From NCBI RefSeq assembly GCF_000002425.4, contig NC_037264.1, positions 8,054,355 through 8,118,354 on the forward strand: a stretch of DNA of 64,000 nt, given 5' to 3'. Source of the DNA: Physcomitrium patens. Lineage: Eukaryota > Streptophyta > Bryopsida > Funariales > Funariaceae. The position numbers and the translations under genes are program-made. The notes beneath the pieces are model-generated. The model did no database searches, was not told the DNA's origin, and saw only the letters and a program-made list of their open reading frames with translations. Below, in pieces: positions 50,121 through 61,989 of the stretch (position 1 is the stretch's first letter; each line of letters opens with the position of its first letter).

Positions 50121-50300
50121 ATATTTTACAAAATTTTTCACTTAAATTTAAGTTAGACAAATACATAGTTACAACCAATTCATTTTACAATTTTGACCAT
50201 GAAGAATAAATTAGGTTGTTTAAAAGTTTACTGATATTTATAGTATTTCTAAGAACATATTAAAAATAATTTGGATTAAAAAAAATATAAACCATGAAAG

Positions 50301-51340
50301 CACCTAAAAAGCTATAACACCAACTTCATCATGTAGTGGCACCAACAGTAAAATATTAGAAACAAGGGTATATTTGTGCTTCTCCTATTAAACATTTAAA
50401 ATCAAGTATCTCAATGTAGAAAGACAAAAATATGTAAACTTTCCAAAAATTAAGACTCTCATGTAATAGGATAAGAGACACTTATATCCTTAATCCCATT
50501 CCTGTAGGTATATAAATACTTCAAGAGAGACGTTACACTCAACTTTTCAATCATTCTGGGTAATTTTTATGCTCCTTTGCCATTATAAGAAACCACTTTT
50601 TCTACTCATGCTACCCAATTATATTAAAAAGAGCATATATACACATTCATTTGTAAAGAGTGCATTCCATGAAAACATGGGAATATGAGGTCAAAAAAGC
50701 AGGCTGCAGGCATAGTCAAGTCAAACCACATGACACTGTGAGCAGTTGGGAAAATGGTGTAAAGATTGAAATATAAAGAAAAATGCAAGTGAAAATTAAT
50801 AGAGGTAGTAAAATTCTAAATTTTAGGTTTGAGTCAAGAGTGGATCGATTCCTTATCATCTCTGTGTTAATTTCAACAAGGCAACATGGGACTTTAGACT
50901 TTAGACTTGAGATTTAAATTGTCAACTTTATTTGCTTTAACTTGGTGCCATTAACTTGCTAATCTTTGATACTGTGGATTAAAATTGATGTGATGGTGAA
51001 AGCAACAAAATGCTTTCAAGTGTGGAGTCGCTGGGACTGGGATCCATAAATTAAAATGAAATGCAACGGAACTTGTTGGCTTTTGATGGAACACACTTTC
51101 AAACAATCCAGTTACTGTAATTGATGGCTGTGCCAATGTGAAGTGCAGAGTAAATTCTGATTGATTCTAAAGCTTTGAGAGGCAATAAGATAAGTATTGA
51201 TAATGGTTGGGTAGAATGTCATAGCTTTTAGAATACTTGTCTAAGAAATGCATAATTATGATGCACTTCCAAGCCCAAAGGGCGATGGTTAATTTATGGA
51301 TGACAAGTGCACAGATATGGTCTTCATTTACAACTGCCTC
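50301..51340. other. Less AT-rich island in the desert, with a TATA-like box
   Basis: Composition is clearly less AT-rich than on either side. A good TATA box, TATATAAAT, lies near 50509-50517 on the plus strand and would place a transcription start near 50540-50550. No reading frame of convincing length or composition follows; the best is 61 codons on the minus strand (51136-50951) and has no ATG. A non-coding RNA, a worn pseudogene or a chance island are all possible. Confidence 0.3.
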
Positions 51341-52229
51341 AACATATTATATATATAATAAAAGGTCGTGGTAGAGAATAGAAAGTAGTCCTAATAATGA
51401 CAAGCCAAGTGTCAGCTTCAGTATGCTTTTTTAACTCATTATTTTAAATGTCCACTTCAAGAAACATAATTTTTATTAATTATTTATAAATTTGTTTTTA
51501 AAAAATCAAAAAATAATAGAAAGGTTTTAGTGATTTTCTATTTTATATCAAATGAAACATTATATTACTCTAATAAATAAGAAAATTAAACTATTAGTAA
51601 TATTTGCATTAAGAGTGGTTAAATAAAAAGTTATGAATAAAAAAAGCTATATACATATATATTTGTAATAAATATATATAAAAAATTATAGGTATAATTT
51701 TAGATTTTAGATAAAAAATAAAAAGGCATAATATAACTTATAAATTCAGATAAAAAATTAAAAATTTAATCAAAAATATGCTTTGTTAAAAATTAGTTAA
51801 TTAATTTTAGAATTATTTTGGAGGATTTAAAGTTGCTAGAAGGCAAAATTTAAAACAAAATATTTAGTGTTTATATGAGACTTGACTTATTGAAAATGTG
51901 AAAAAGTATGAAAAAATATATTATTAAGATAGAAGCTTAATGATGCAAATATAAAATGAGCTCATTGCCTAATCAACAAGGATTTAAGAATGAGCTCATT
52001 GCCTAATCAACAAGGATTGACCACTTCAAGTGAGCCTTAGGTTTAGGCTCTTATAGTACAAATCAATAGTCTAATAAGAAGGACTTTCAGTATAAACACA
52101 CTAACAATTGCTTACCATTAAGGAATTTTTGAGTTAGAAATAATTGAGTTATAAAATTATTGATTACCCCTTCTTATTCCAAATAACAACACTTCCAACT
52201 AATAAAGATATACAACAAATGGTTGTATG
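51341..52229. other. AT-rich spacer before the chromovirus
   Basis: No gene seen. Contains a 34-bp direct tandem duplication near its end. Confidence 0.5.
51955..52018. repeat. 34-bp tandem duplication, two copies
   Basis: A 30-bp block starting AATGAGCTCATTGCC occurs at 51955-51984 and again, unchanged, at 51989-52018, with TAAG between: a period of 34 bp. Confidence 0.95.
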
Positions 52230-52788
52230 TGTCAAGAACAAGAATATGATAAACACAAATAAATAAGTGAGACTTTTCTCAAAGAAAGATGATAAAATAG
52301 AAATAACTTGATATGTATATTAAGAAAGAAACTAGAATGGCTATTGCCAAAAGCCAAGAAAATTAGAGACCCTTGAAGCTAGACTGGAAGCAAGAAAGGA
52401 ATTGACAAGAGTAAAGAAGGCTTCACTCTTGTTTTTATATATACTATTTTACTAGGGGCTACGTGGCGACGTTCTATAGGACCTCCAATATGTGTTGACT
52501 TTGTAAGACACATGCCTTGACTTACAAGGCAAGTTTTTCTATGTATGGGCTACATAATTAGTTTGGTCTTTAAGCTAAGAACATGTGTGGCACATGGCCA
52601 ACTTGTTGACCACGTTTTCAATCCCAAAAAATCAATTAAAGACACCTATAAAGTTAAAGCAACATCTATAAAGCTTCTAAGAAGCTACTATATCAAATAC
52701 TATAGAATTAACTTACTTTTATCTATTTTTACTTACTTCTACCAATTTATACATGTAATTACTAGCTTACATGCATATGTCCATGACA
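52230..52788 (-). repeat. 3' LTR of the chromovirus at 52.2-59.4 kb
   Basis: Plus-strand reading starts TGTCAAGAACAAG and ends CCATGACA. Homologous to 58052-58486 joined by position to 59253-59380. Confidence 0.92.
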
Positions 52789-55700
52789 TTACCTCCTCTT
52801 TTAGGAACGAGTTCTATGAGGAGCAGTAATCATATGTTGAGGAAATCTATGATGCAACTAATTATATTTTCCACATACTTTGATCTTTGTTCTCTTTGAA
52901 GATGATTGGTAGGGCCTCTCAACCATCAATAGTGTCCCATACCAGAGTAAGAAGACCACCCAGTTATTTGATCATTATTGAGGCCTTCATAACTTTCTTC
53001 GAATAAAACATTTGGAACACCATCAGGAATTGTTCCTACCTCTAGTGAAATCACCAAACATCGGGAGTCTCTTCCAAGGTCGTGATACTAAACGTATTGT
53101 ATCTCGCCATCTATTTGAGGAAGAACATGTTATTCTTGAAGATCTTCATCTCGATTGCATCATCTTGAAGGTTGTGACAATCGTAATGTCTCGTCTGGTA
53201 GGTCAGTAAACGAAGGCTCTTGAATTGAATCCGCTGATTGTTGATTCTTCATCTCTTGAGCATCACAACTACAAAGAAGCTACAAACAAGGATTGAAAGT
53301 AGAATGTTATCTTGCCTAGATCTTCTTTCTTTTATAAAGAAGGTTTTCATCTTGATTTTGATGGATGTCATCGATAAAAAGCCTCCACCACCTTTGCTGT
53401 ATTTACAAGATTCTTTATTGGCTCCCATGTGCATTCACTAATATCATATCCATGCCAATGGACAAGATATTCTAATTTATTTCAGTGCTGCCTTGAATCT
53501 AAGACTTCTTCCACTTCAAATTCTTTATTATTGTCCCCTTTTATAGGAGGAGGTAGAGCTTGTCTTCTTCTTGGTATGTCTACTATCTTGTATGGTTCAA
53601 GAAGAGACACGTGGAATACTGGATGGATTTTCATTGACTGTGGTAGGTATAACGATATGCAACTAGATTGATTTGTGTAAAAATAAAAAATGGTCCAAGT
53701 CTTCGATAGTCTAACTTGTCACAAGGATGAGTGGTCTTGATATTATGATGAAGTAACCATATCTTATTATCCATGTGAAATGGTGGTTGTTCCTTTCGAT
53801 AGACATCCGCATTGACCTTTTGTTGTTCTTGAGCTTCTTTTAACTACACCTTCATCGTTGCATGTAGCTCTGACAAATGAATTGTGAAATCTTTTGCAGC
53901 AAGATTATCAACTTTTGAAAAAATAAAAATATCAAGTTGTGAATGATAACCATAATTGATAAAGAAAGGTATTTATTTTGTAGAAGAATGTACCATGTTA
54001 TTATAAGCAAACTCTACCAATGGCAAAAGAATTGTCCAGTCATCTTGTTGGTAGTTAATGATACATCTTAAATACTACTCCAAAACTTGATTAACACACT
54101 CCATTTGTCCATCGGTTTGAGGATGGAATGCCAAAGATAGTTTTATATCCACTTTTAGAATCTTGAAAAGAGTCCGCCAAAATCTTGATATAAATTGAGT
54201 TCTCATATCTAATATAATATCCTTAGGTAATTCATGATAACAATAGATATTTTCAAGAAAGAGCTAAGTTGTTACTTTACCTATGATAAATTTTATATAT
54301 AGTACAAAATCTGCCATCTTGGTAAAACGATCTACTTTTATGAATATAGAGTCATAAGAACCTGAGATTGGAAGATCCATGATGAAATCCATAGAAATAA
54401 AAGACCATGGTTGTTCTGGAATAGGTAATGGCTGAAGAAGTCTGTAAGGTTGATGACGAGGAATTTTTGATCTCAAGCAAACATCACAAGATTGTACAAA
54501 AGCTTTGACTACTTTCCATATTTGTGGCCACCAAAAATCCCTGGATATTAGTTCCAAAGTTTTATTGTACCCAAAATGTCATACTGCTAAAAAATCATGA
54601 TGATCTTGAAGAACACATAATCAAGCTTCACCTTTTGGAGTATATAGGCGTCCCTCAAAATATAGTAGATTCTTCTTGAATTCAAACTTGGAAGTATCAT
54701 GAGACTTTGAAGGATTTTCCTTAATATCACAAATAAGAGGATTAGAAGACATACTTGACTGAACTTACTTAATGAAAGTTGAATCAATAGTTAGTGTTGA
54801 TTTCATTGCTCGAAGATGAAGATGCTTTGGCTTCAAGAAAATTATTTGTTGTTGATCAAAAGTAACATCTCCTTCCTTTGGTGCAAGGTAAGATCATCTA
54901 GAGAGTGCATCTGACAAATCTTGTTATTTTTTTGGTAATCTTGAATTTGAATCTTAACAAAGACATACTCTAATGGGCTTGGTGACGATTCAAAATACGT
55001 GGTGATATAAAATATTCAAGACTCTTGTGTTCCGTATACATGGTGACTAAGCTAGAAATACCTTCTAGATAATGGTGCCATTCTTGAAATGAATCTACGA
55101 TTGCAAGAAGTTCTTTATCATGGATCTTGTAGTTGATCTCGGATGCTGAAATTTTTTTGGAATGAAAAGCTACTGGGTGAAATTTATTATCTATTTTCAT
55201 TTGTGATAATACGGCACCTAAAGCAAAATCTGATGCATTTGTTTCTATAAAAAATGGCTTAAAAAAATCAACGCGATACAAGATTGGTGCACGAATAAAG
55301 GTTGTCTTCAAAGCTTCAAATACTACTTCAGCTTCTTGATTCCATTGAAGTTTGTCTTTGCAAGTGAAACGTGTAAGTGGAGTTGTAACTTGAGAGAAGT
55401 CTTTGATGAAGATCCGATAGTAGTTGAAAAATCCCAAAAAGCATTGAATATCCCTTATCGTTTTTGGGATCTTCCAATCCATAATAGTTTGAACTTTCTT
55501 AGGATCCATCATAAGTTCATCATTTAAAATGATATATTCTAAGAAGTCAACTTAAGTAGTGTGAAATACACACTTTTCTACCTTGGCATAAATTCTTGTA
55601 TCTCTTAGATTTTGTAATACTTGGCAAATATGAAGTTCTTTTTCTTCTGAGTTCTTAAAATAGATTAAAATGTCGTCTAGGTAACAAACAACAGAATCAT

Positions 55701-58051
55701 CTAAAAACTCCCGAAAGACATCATTCATTAGATGTTGGAATGCTGTTGGTGCATTTGTAAGTCTAAAAGGCATGACATTGTATTCAAAATATCCATACCT
55801 TGTTTGAAATGCAGTCTTCCATTCATCTTCTTCTTTGATGCGTACCAAATTGTATGCTCTCCGTAGATCTATTTTTGTATAGATCTTAGTTTGATTCAAG
55901 TAATCAAGAAGTTTACATATCAAAAGTAGCAGGTACCTATTTTTGATAGTGATTTTGTTGAGTCCTCGATAATCAACACACATCCACAATGATCAATTTT
56001 TTTTCTTCACAAATAAAATTGGAGCTCTATTTGGAAATTTGGAATGGCGTATGAAGTTCTTGGCCAAATTCTCTTCAATATACTCCTTGAGTTTAGCCAA
56101 CTCATTTTGAGATAAATTGTAGATTGGTCCAAATGGCGGTTGTACTCCTTCTTGAAGGTCAATTGAGCAGTCATTGGGACAATGTTTTGGAAGAGTATCT
56201 ACATTCTCGTTTTCAAATACATCTTAAAAATCTTGATATTGGCTTGTAATACCACTTGAAGTCTTTCCACCAATAGAAACAAGTGTGGTATAAATGATAC
56301 AAGGTGATCCTTTTTTTGCAACATGCAAGAAAGCACTTGTACCTACAAATATAGATTTAATTATACTAGACTTATGACTTTCTACTTGATTAACTACACT
56401 CTTAGTTATACTTTCAGAAAAGTCAAGACTACAAGAAATTCAATCTATTTTAGGATTATATTTTTTTAGCCATGATAAACCTAAAATGATTGGATTAGAA
56501 AGAGATCTAATGATATTAAATATTACAAAGCTACTATGACTATTATTTGCTATTTCTATAGGAAGGATTTTATAAATAACATCTCTTGAAGACAATGGAC
56601 GACCATCTATGACTTCTATATGAACAGGTTTAGTTTTCTTTATTAAAAATATGCTATGTTTTTTAGCAAATTTTTCATCTAAGAAACATGTTGGGGCTCC
56701 TGAATCTAGCAAGGCAGAGGCTTTGAGATATTTAGGTCCTAGAATAACATTTATTGTAAAACATGGAGAGGGTTCTGAGGAGAGGATAGGGCCTTCACTA
56801 GGTATTGTATAAGGTTCTAGCCGCACGGTCCCTATTATAGTTGGATAAATTTATTTTCCGACATGCTATCTTCTTTGATTGTCGTACTTTTTATTTTATA
56901 GTTGTGTCACTTCTTTGGGCAATGTTGAGTAGTGTGTTTAGGTTCTCCACAATATAAGCACAATCCTTCTTGATGATGATAAGTCTTTTTTTGCTCTGTA
57001 AGAGGTTTGAAATGTACTACATCAATTTGCATATCCTCTACTTCTGAATGTATGTTTTGAAGAGATGTTGGTGTTACTATTGAATTATAGTAATGTTGAG
57101 GTCTACTTGTACGGTTCTCAGATCAAAATTCAAAAAGGTGATTGTCGCACTTCACATCCAAGTCAATTACTTGACTCAATATTTGAGGATCAAGTCAGTT
57201 GAGCATTAATTTTTTTACCTCATATTTTAATCTATAGAGAAATTGGCTAATAAGTGCAACATTATCCCACTTGATATCAGTTGCAAGTTGTCAAAATTAT
57301 GAAACATACAATGTTATTGATCGAATATCTTGTTGTAAAATATGGATCTTATGGGTTGCAACATGAATTACATCATGTTCTCCATACATGGATCAAAACT
57401 CCACCAAAAAAGCCTCTAGATTATCTAATATTGGATCTTGTCTTGCAAGAAAAGATGAAAACCATGATAATGCTGAACTTGAAAGAAACGTACCAATGAA
57501 TTTAACTTGCAATCCTAAAGTTGGATAGCTTTGGAGTTGAAGTTCAATCACAAGTTGTACTTGATTGTTAAATCCTCTAAACCTTGATTTGGTGCCATGA
57601 AACTTCTTGGGTAGGACAATTCTTGGTTCTCTAACACTGGAAGGGCATTCCACCATAGAAGAATAGACATGATTTGGTGCAGATGTTGAAGCAACTCTAA
57701 TCATTTCTATATCTTCACTTCCTGCCAATCCTGTTGCTCCTTGTCGTGGTAAATTGAGTTGATGCATCGCAAGCATTAACTCCCTCAATCGCTCTTGCAT
57801 TTATGGCATTGCATTCTTTATTTCAGTAAGTTCTGCCATGATAATACTTAGAAAAGAGAAGATGTCTAATATCACTCAAGACAAATAGAAGAGAAGACTT
57901 GAGAAAAAAGAAAATATTAAAGACAATATCAGTTTAGAAGAGGGTAATCTGCAACTTCTAATATGCTTATGTCTTATCAAGAAAAATAGGTAATCCACTC
58001 TTAATCAAGATTAGACAAAGCTCTGATAATGTAAGTGTACACTTATCTATC

Positions 58052-59380
58052 TATCAAGGACAAGAACATGATAAAGACAAATAAATAAGTAAGACTTCTC
58101 TCAAAGAAAGATGATAAAATAGAAATAACTTGATATGTATATTAAGAAAGAAACTAGAATGGCTATTAACAAAAGCCAAGAAAACTAGAGACCCTTGAAG
58201 CTAGATTGGAAGTAAGAAAGGAGTTGAGAAGAGTGAAGAAGGCTTCACTCTTGTCTTTATATATACTATCTTACTAGGGGCTACGTGGCGATGTTCTATA
58301 GGACCTTCAATATGTGTTGACTTTATAGGACACATGCCTTGACTTACAAGGCAAGTTTTTCTACGTGTGGGCCACATACTTAGGTTGGTCTTCAAGCTAA
58401 GAACATGTGTGGTACATGGCCAACTTGTTGACCTCATTTCTAATCCCAAAAAGTCAATTAAAGACACCTATAAAGTCAAAGCAGTATTATAGAATAGATA
58501 TTAATTCATTTTTGAAAGGTATTGATAAAATATATTAATAGTCCATATAATAGAAAATTTAGGAGGACGGATGAGTGATTTAGTTATTAAAAGCAGTTAA
58601 TTACAGAATTACGGTTAGAATCTAGAGAATCAGGAGAAAGTATATAAGAGTTGTAGAAGATAATTAGGGAGCCATTGCTGTAATAGTTGTGAGCCGAGGT
58701 AAACTTAGTACTACTTCTTTTTCTTTTGTTTGTTATTTTCTTTGAATAAGAAGATTGAGAATTTCTGAATATTGTGAAGTGAATTATGGAATGGAAATGT
58801 GATTGGTATTATTTGAGAAGAAGAAAGATTGAATGCTGAAATCTAATTGTAGTTCAGTAGAGAGAATGAGTCTATATTTGTGTGAAACACCATAATGTGA
58901 ATGACAGTTCTGTGTGAAGAATTCCAGTGATTGAAATAAGGGTAATTGTGTGCTGAAAGTTGTGAGGGCACGGTATTACAGTTAGAGATTATGAAGGTGA
59001 ATATATTGGTAGAAATAGCAGTTATTGGTATGATTGAATTATTGTAAGGAAGAGACCAATAAGGTGAAGGAAGAGATTATAGGTTCCTTGTGTGTTTAAA
59101 TATTGGAAATAGAGATGATACATTCAGGAGGTAATTGATTGTGTGACCCTAACGTGAACGCTTAAGCAACTAGTCATTCTCCATGTTCGAATCCCCCTAT
59201 ACGGGTTTATTCCCATTAGATTAATTTGGAATAAGTAAAACGAGCTATCACAAGTGTCTATGAAGCTTCTAAAAAACTTCCATACCAAATACTATAGAAT
59301 TAACTTACTTTTACCTATTTTTACTTACTTTTATCTATTTATACATGTAATTATTGGCTTACATGCGTATGTCCGTGACA
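58052..59380 (-). repeat. 5' LTR of the same chromovirus, split by an insertion
   Basis: The segments 58052-58486 and 59253-59380 match the left LTR in order; the 765 bp between them are foreign. The end CCGTGACA is at 59380. Confidence 0.88.
58487..59252. mobile_element. 765-bp non-coding insertion in the LTR, probably a solo LTR of another family
   Basis: No coding part. It contains a TATA-box-like AGTATATAAG near 58638 followed by a GAGCCATTGCTG block, the layout of an LTR promoter. Near its right end is TGTTCGAATCCCC (about 59182), like a tRNA B-box. Terminal repeats and a target duplication were not found, so the class is open: a solo LTR or a tRNA-related short element. Composition is less AT-rich than its host, suggesting recent arrival. 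Confidence 0.5.
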
Positions 59381-59385
59381 GAATG

Positions 59386-60480
59386 TTAAGCATTTATATA
59401 TTTGCATAATATGTATCATAATAACTAATCACTTGCAAATTTAAAGAACTTCCACCATATTATAGTATACATTCTAATATGCCTTTTAGATATAAAAAAC
59501 TTATTTTATGGCTATCTAATATAATGGACTAAGATTTTCTATACACTAATTAAGAACTTCTATTATATATGTAATATTAGCTTAAGTTTATATCATTATA
59601 AACTAATTTGTCAAATGTACTTTGATACAAAACATCTTACATTGCTTTAACTTCATGAATATGTGTATTTATATCTCTTAATAATTTTCTATTAGAATCT
59701 AAAGGTATAATTAAAGGTTTATAGTCTTTTATGGCAAACTTCTTAAAAATATTTTCTAAGTATTTTTGCTCACTAATATAAATTGTGTAACTAACTTGGT
59801 CTGTTATAATCTATATGTTTGAGATATAGTATTTTTTTCTAAATTCTTTATGTAAAAACTTGTAGCTAAGTGGTCATTTATTTTTAAAATAAGTTCTTTA
59901 TTATTGTAAATTATAATTAATACATCCATATATATTACAATAATAATAAATATATTTAAATTCATTAGGACGTAAATGTTAAGATTTCTATAACTATTCT
60001 TTAAGCTATATAAGCCAAAGTACTTATTTATTTTCTTATATTATGTCCTTAAAAAAGTTTTTAGTCTATAAAAGAGTTTTAGAGAGTCTATAAATTAAAT
60101 ATTCTTTGTCTTTTAAGGCATAGCCTTTAAGTTTCTTTATACATTGTTTTCTTCAAGACCTCTATTCAAAATTTTTTTTTTTTTTTTTATTTAATTGATG
60201 AACTTCCAAATCATTAAGCATAGCAAGTCCAAAAAATATAAGAATTGAAGATTTTTTTATTAATAATTCATCTACATAATAAAATAAAAAGACACTAGGA
60301 AAGAAGTTGAAAAAAAAAATCTTAAACAAAGACTCTCAAATCTATAAAAGTAAGCTTTTACTTGAAAAATTATCATTACTATAGAAGAAAAACCTAATAC
60401 ATACAAAGTCTAAAATAAAAATTTCTTCCAATGATTCTTTGACAAAAATCTTAGTAAGAGGCACTACCTTTTCATCCCAC
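59386..60480 (-). mobile_element. Ty1/copia pol fragment
   Basis: The complement shows reverse-transcriptase stretches near 60250-60200 (readable LEVHQ), 60110-60060 (readable DKEYLIYRLSKT) and 59960-59650. A heavily broken, AT-rich, old copy; limits are approximate. Because its RT lies 3' of the RNase H in the next fragment, it is a separate insertion. Confidence 0.65.
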
Positions 60481-60539
60481 CTATTGATTAGCCATTGAAG
60501 TTATTATAGAGGGAGTTGTTGCCTCTTCCTAATCTCTTC

Positions 60540-60570
60540 TCTCATCTTTCTCTCTCTCTCTCTCTTCTCC
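60540..60570. repeat. (CT)n run between copia fragments
   Basis: TCTCTC run near 60550-60566. Confidence 0.8.
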
Positions 60571-60699
60571 TTCCTACTTATCATTCATATAAATTAGGTT
60601 CTATATAATAATAATTACTAACTTAGAAAATAATATAAAAAATAATAATTCTTTTACAATCTTGCTTTTTTCTTATAACTTAAAAAATGGTCTTGTTGT

Positions 60700-61980
60700 T
60701 GCATCTCTTCATCAATAATTATAGAGGCCAATTGAGACATTACAAAGCCTAGGTTTTTCAATGGTAACAATATTAGTAAATATGTTTGCTGGTTTTTTTA
60801 TTCTTAAAATTATCTTCAAAGATAACATTTTATTATTTATAGGCATACACAAAAAATAACATCTTAATTAGATATATATATTTTTAGAATAAAATACTAG
60901 ATTCTTGTAAGGTAAATATTATTTTGATTGTTCTTCAATTTTTTTTTTTTTTTGTTTTTTTTTTAGTTTTAGTTTTAGTTTTTTTTTTTGCTTAATTTTT
61001 TCAAAAAAAATCTTCAATCAAATCACTTCTTTTCTAGCTTTAAAGATGGCCATATACTTTACTTTAGTAATTGATAAGACAACACTCTTTTAAAATTTAA
61101 ACATCTAACTCACAACAAAACTTCTCAAATTAAATATAAAACTTATTGTGCTTCTACAATTATGTAAGTCACCATCCAAATTTGCATTAGTAAATCCTTG
61201 AAAATTTACACTACTCTTTTTGAAACAAAGTACAAAACTTGAAGTAACTTTTCAATATTGCAGTAACCATTTTACAACTTTTTAATCCATCTTTTAAGGA
61301 TTTATCATATATCTCTTAATAACTCCTATTGCATATGCTATATCAAGTCATACAGATCATAGCATATATTAACCTTTCAATTGCTGATGTAGATAAAAGT
61401 TTCTTCATGCACTTTTGTTCTTCATTTGTCTTTGGTAATTACTTTTCTGTAAGTTTAAAATGACTTTTCTCAAAAGTTTTTTTAGACTTTGTATCATGAA
61501 AATTGAACATGCTCAATATTTTTTCTATATATCTTTCTTATAATAGATCTAAAGTTCCTTTAATTTTATTTCTAGTGATTTTTGTTTCAAGTATCTACTT
61601 TGAAAGTTTTAAGTCCTTCATTCAAATTCATTGAAATTTTTTTGTTTGAATTCTTTGATCTTATTTATACTAGAATCAACAACAAATTATGTTATTAATA
61701 TATAAAAGTAAAATAATATAAGAATTATTAAACCTCTTAAAGTAGCAAAAAAAATCTATTTCACATTTTGTGAAGCTATTATCTTACATAAATCCATTAA
61801 ATCTTTTGTACTACTATCTTACATTGTATTTAAAGTCATACAAATTATTCTTCAATTTGAACACGAAGAACTTTGAAGCCTTTTAGATATAATATGTAAA
61901 TGTCTTCATTAATATTACTATGCAAAAAAATAATTTTTACATCTAACTGCTTCAAATGCAAATTCTTGGTAATACCAATA
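60700..61980 (-). mobile_element. Second Ty1/copia pol fragment
   Basis: The complement shows RNase H (about 61200-61000) followed by the conserved pol end near 60790-60740. Sequence to the right, up to about 61980, fits a reverse-transcriptase remnant. Old and heavily broken. Limits are approximate. Confidence 0.6.
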
Positions 61981-61989
61981 TGAAAAGAA

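Larger units (their letters stand above)
41101..50300. other. AT-rich gene desert of about 9 kb
   Basis: No gene, RNA gene or recognisable transposon domain seen on either strand. Microsatellites: (AT)n at 41689-41716, 44153-44188, 45332-45366 and 49387-49417; compound CT/AT runs at 45077-45118 and 46181-46235. Some of this is probably retroelement sequence decayed past recognition. Confidence 0.55.
52230..59380 (-). mobile_element. Ty3/gypsy chromovirus fossil with both LTRs
   Basis: In minus orientation, right to left: 5' LTR (about 59380-58052, split by a 765-bp insertion); primer-binding region near 58035-58017, whose complement contains ATTATCAGAGC, close to the initiator-Met primer site; gag (about 57800-57100); aspartic protease (56826-56440, readable ALLDSGAPTCFLDE); reverse transcriptase and RNase H (55989-54970, readable [10 protein letters not shown]); integrase (about 54560-53800, readable FWWPQIWK and SMDFIMDLPIS); chromodomain near 53480-53400; and 3' LTR (52788-52230). 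Flanks GTATG (52225-52229) and GAATG (59381-59385) match a 5-bp target duplication with one difference. The copy is broken but keeps all parts. LTRs look 90-95% alike by eye, so it is the youngest gypsy copy here. Confidence 0.93.

Noticed and set aside
59150-59230. Possible tRNA gene around TGTTCGAATCCCC
   Set aside because: Only the B-box-like motif is present; no matching acceptor stem, anticodon arm or A-box could be drawn.
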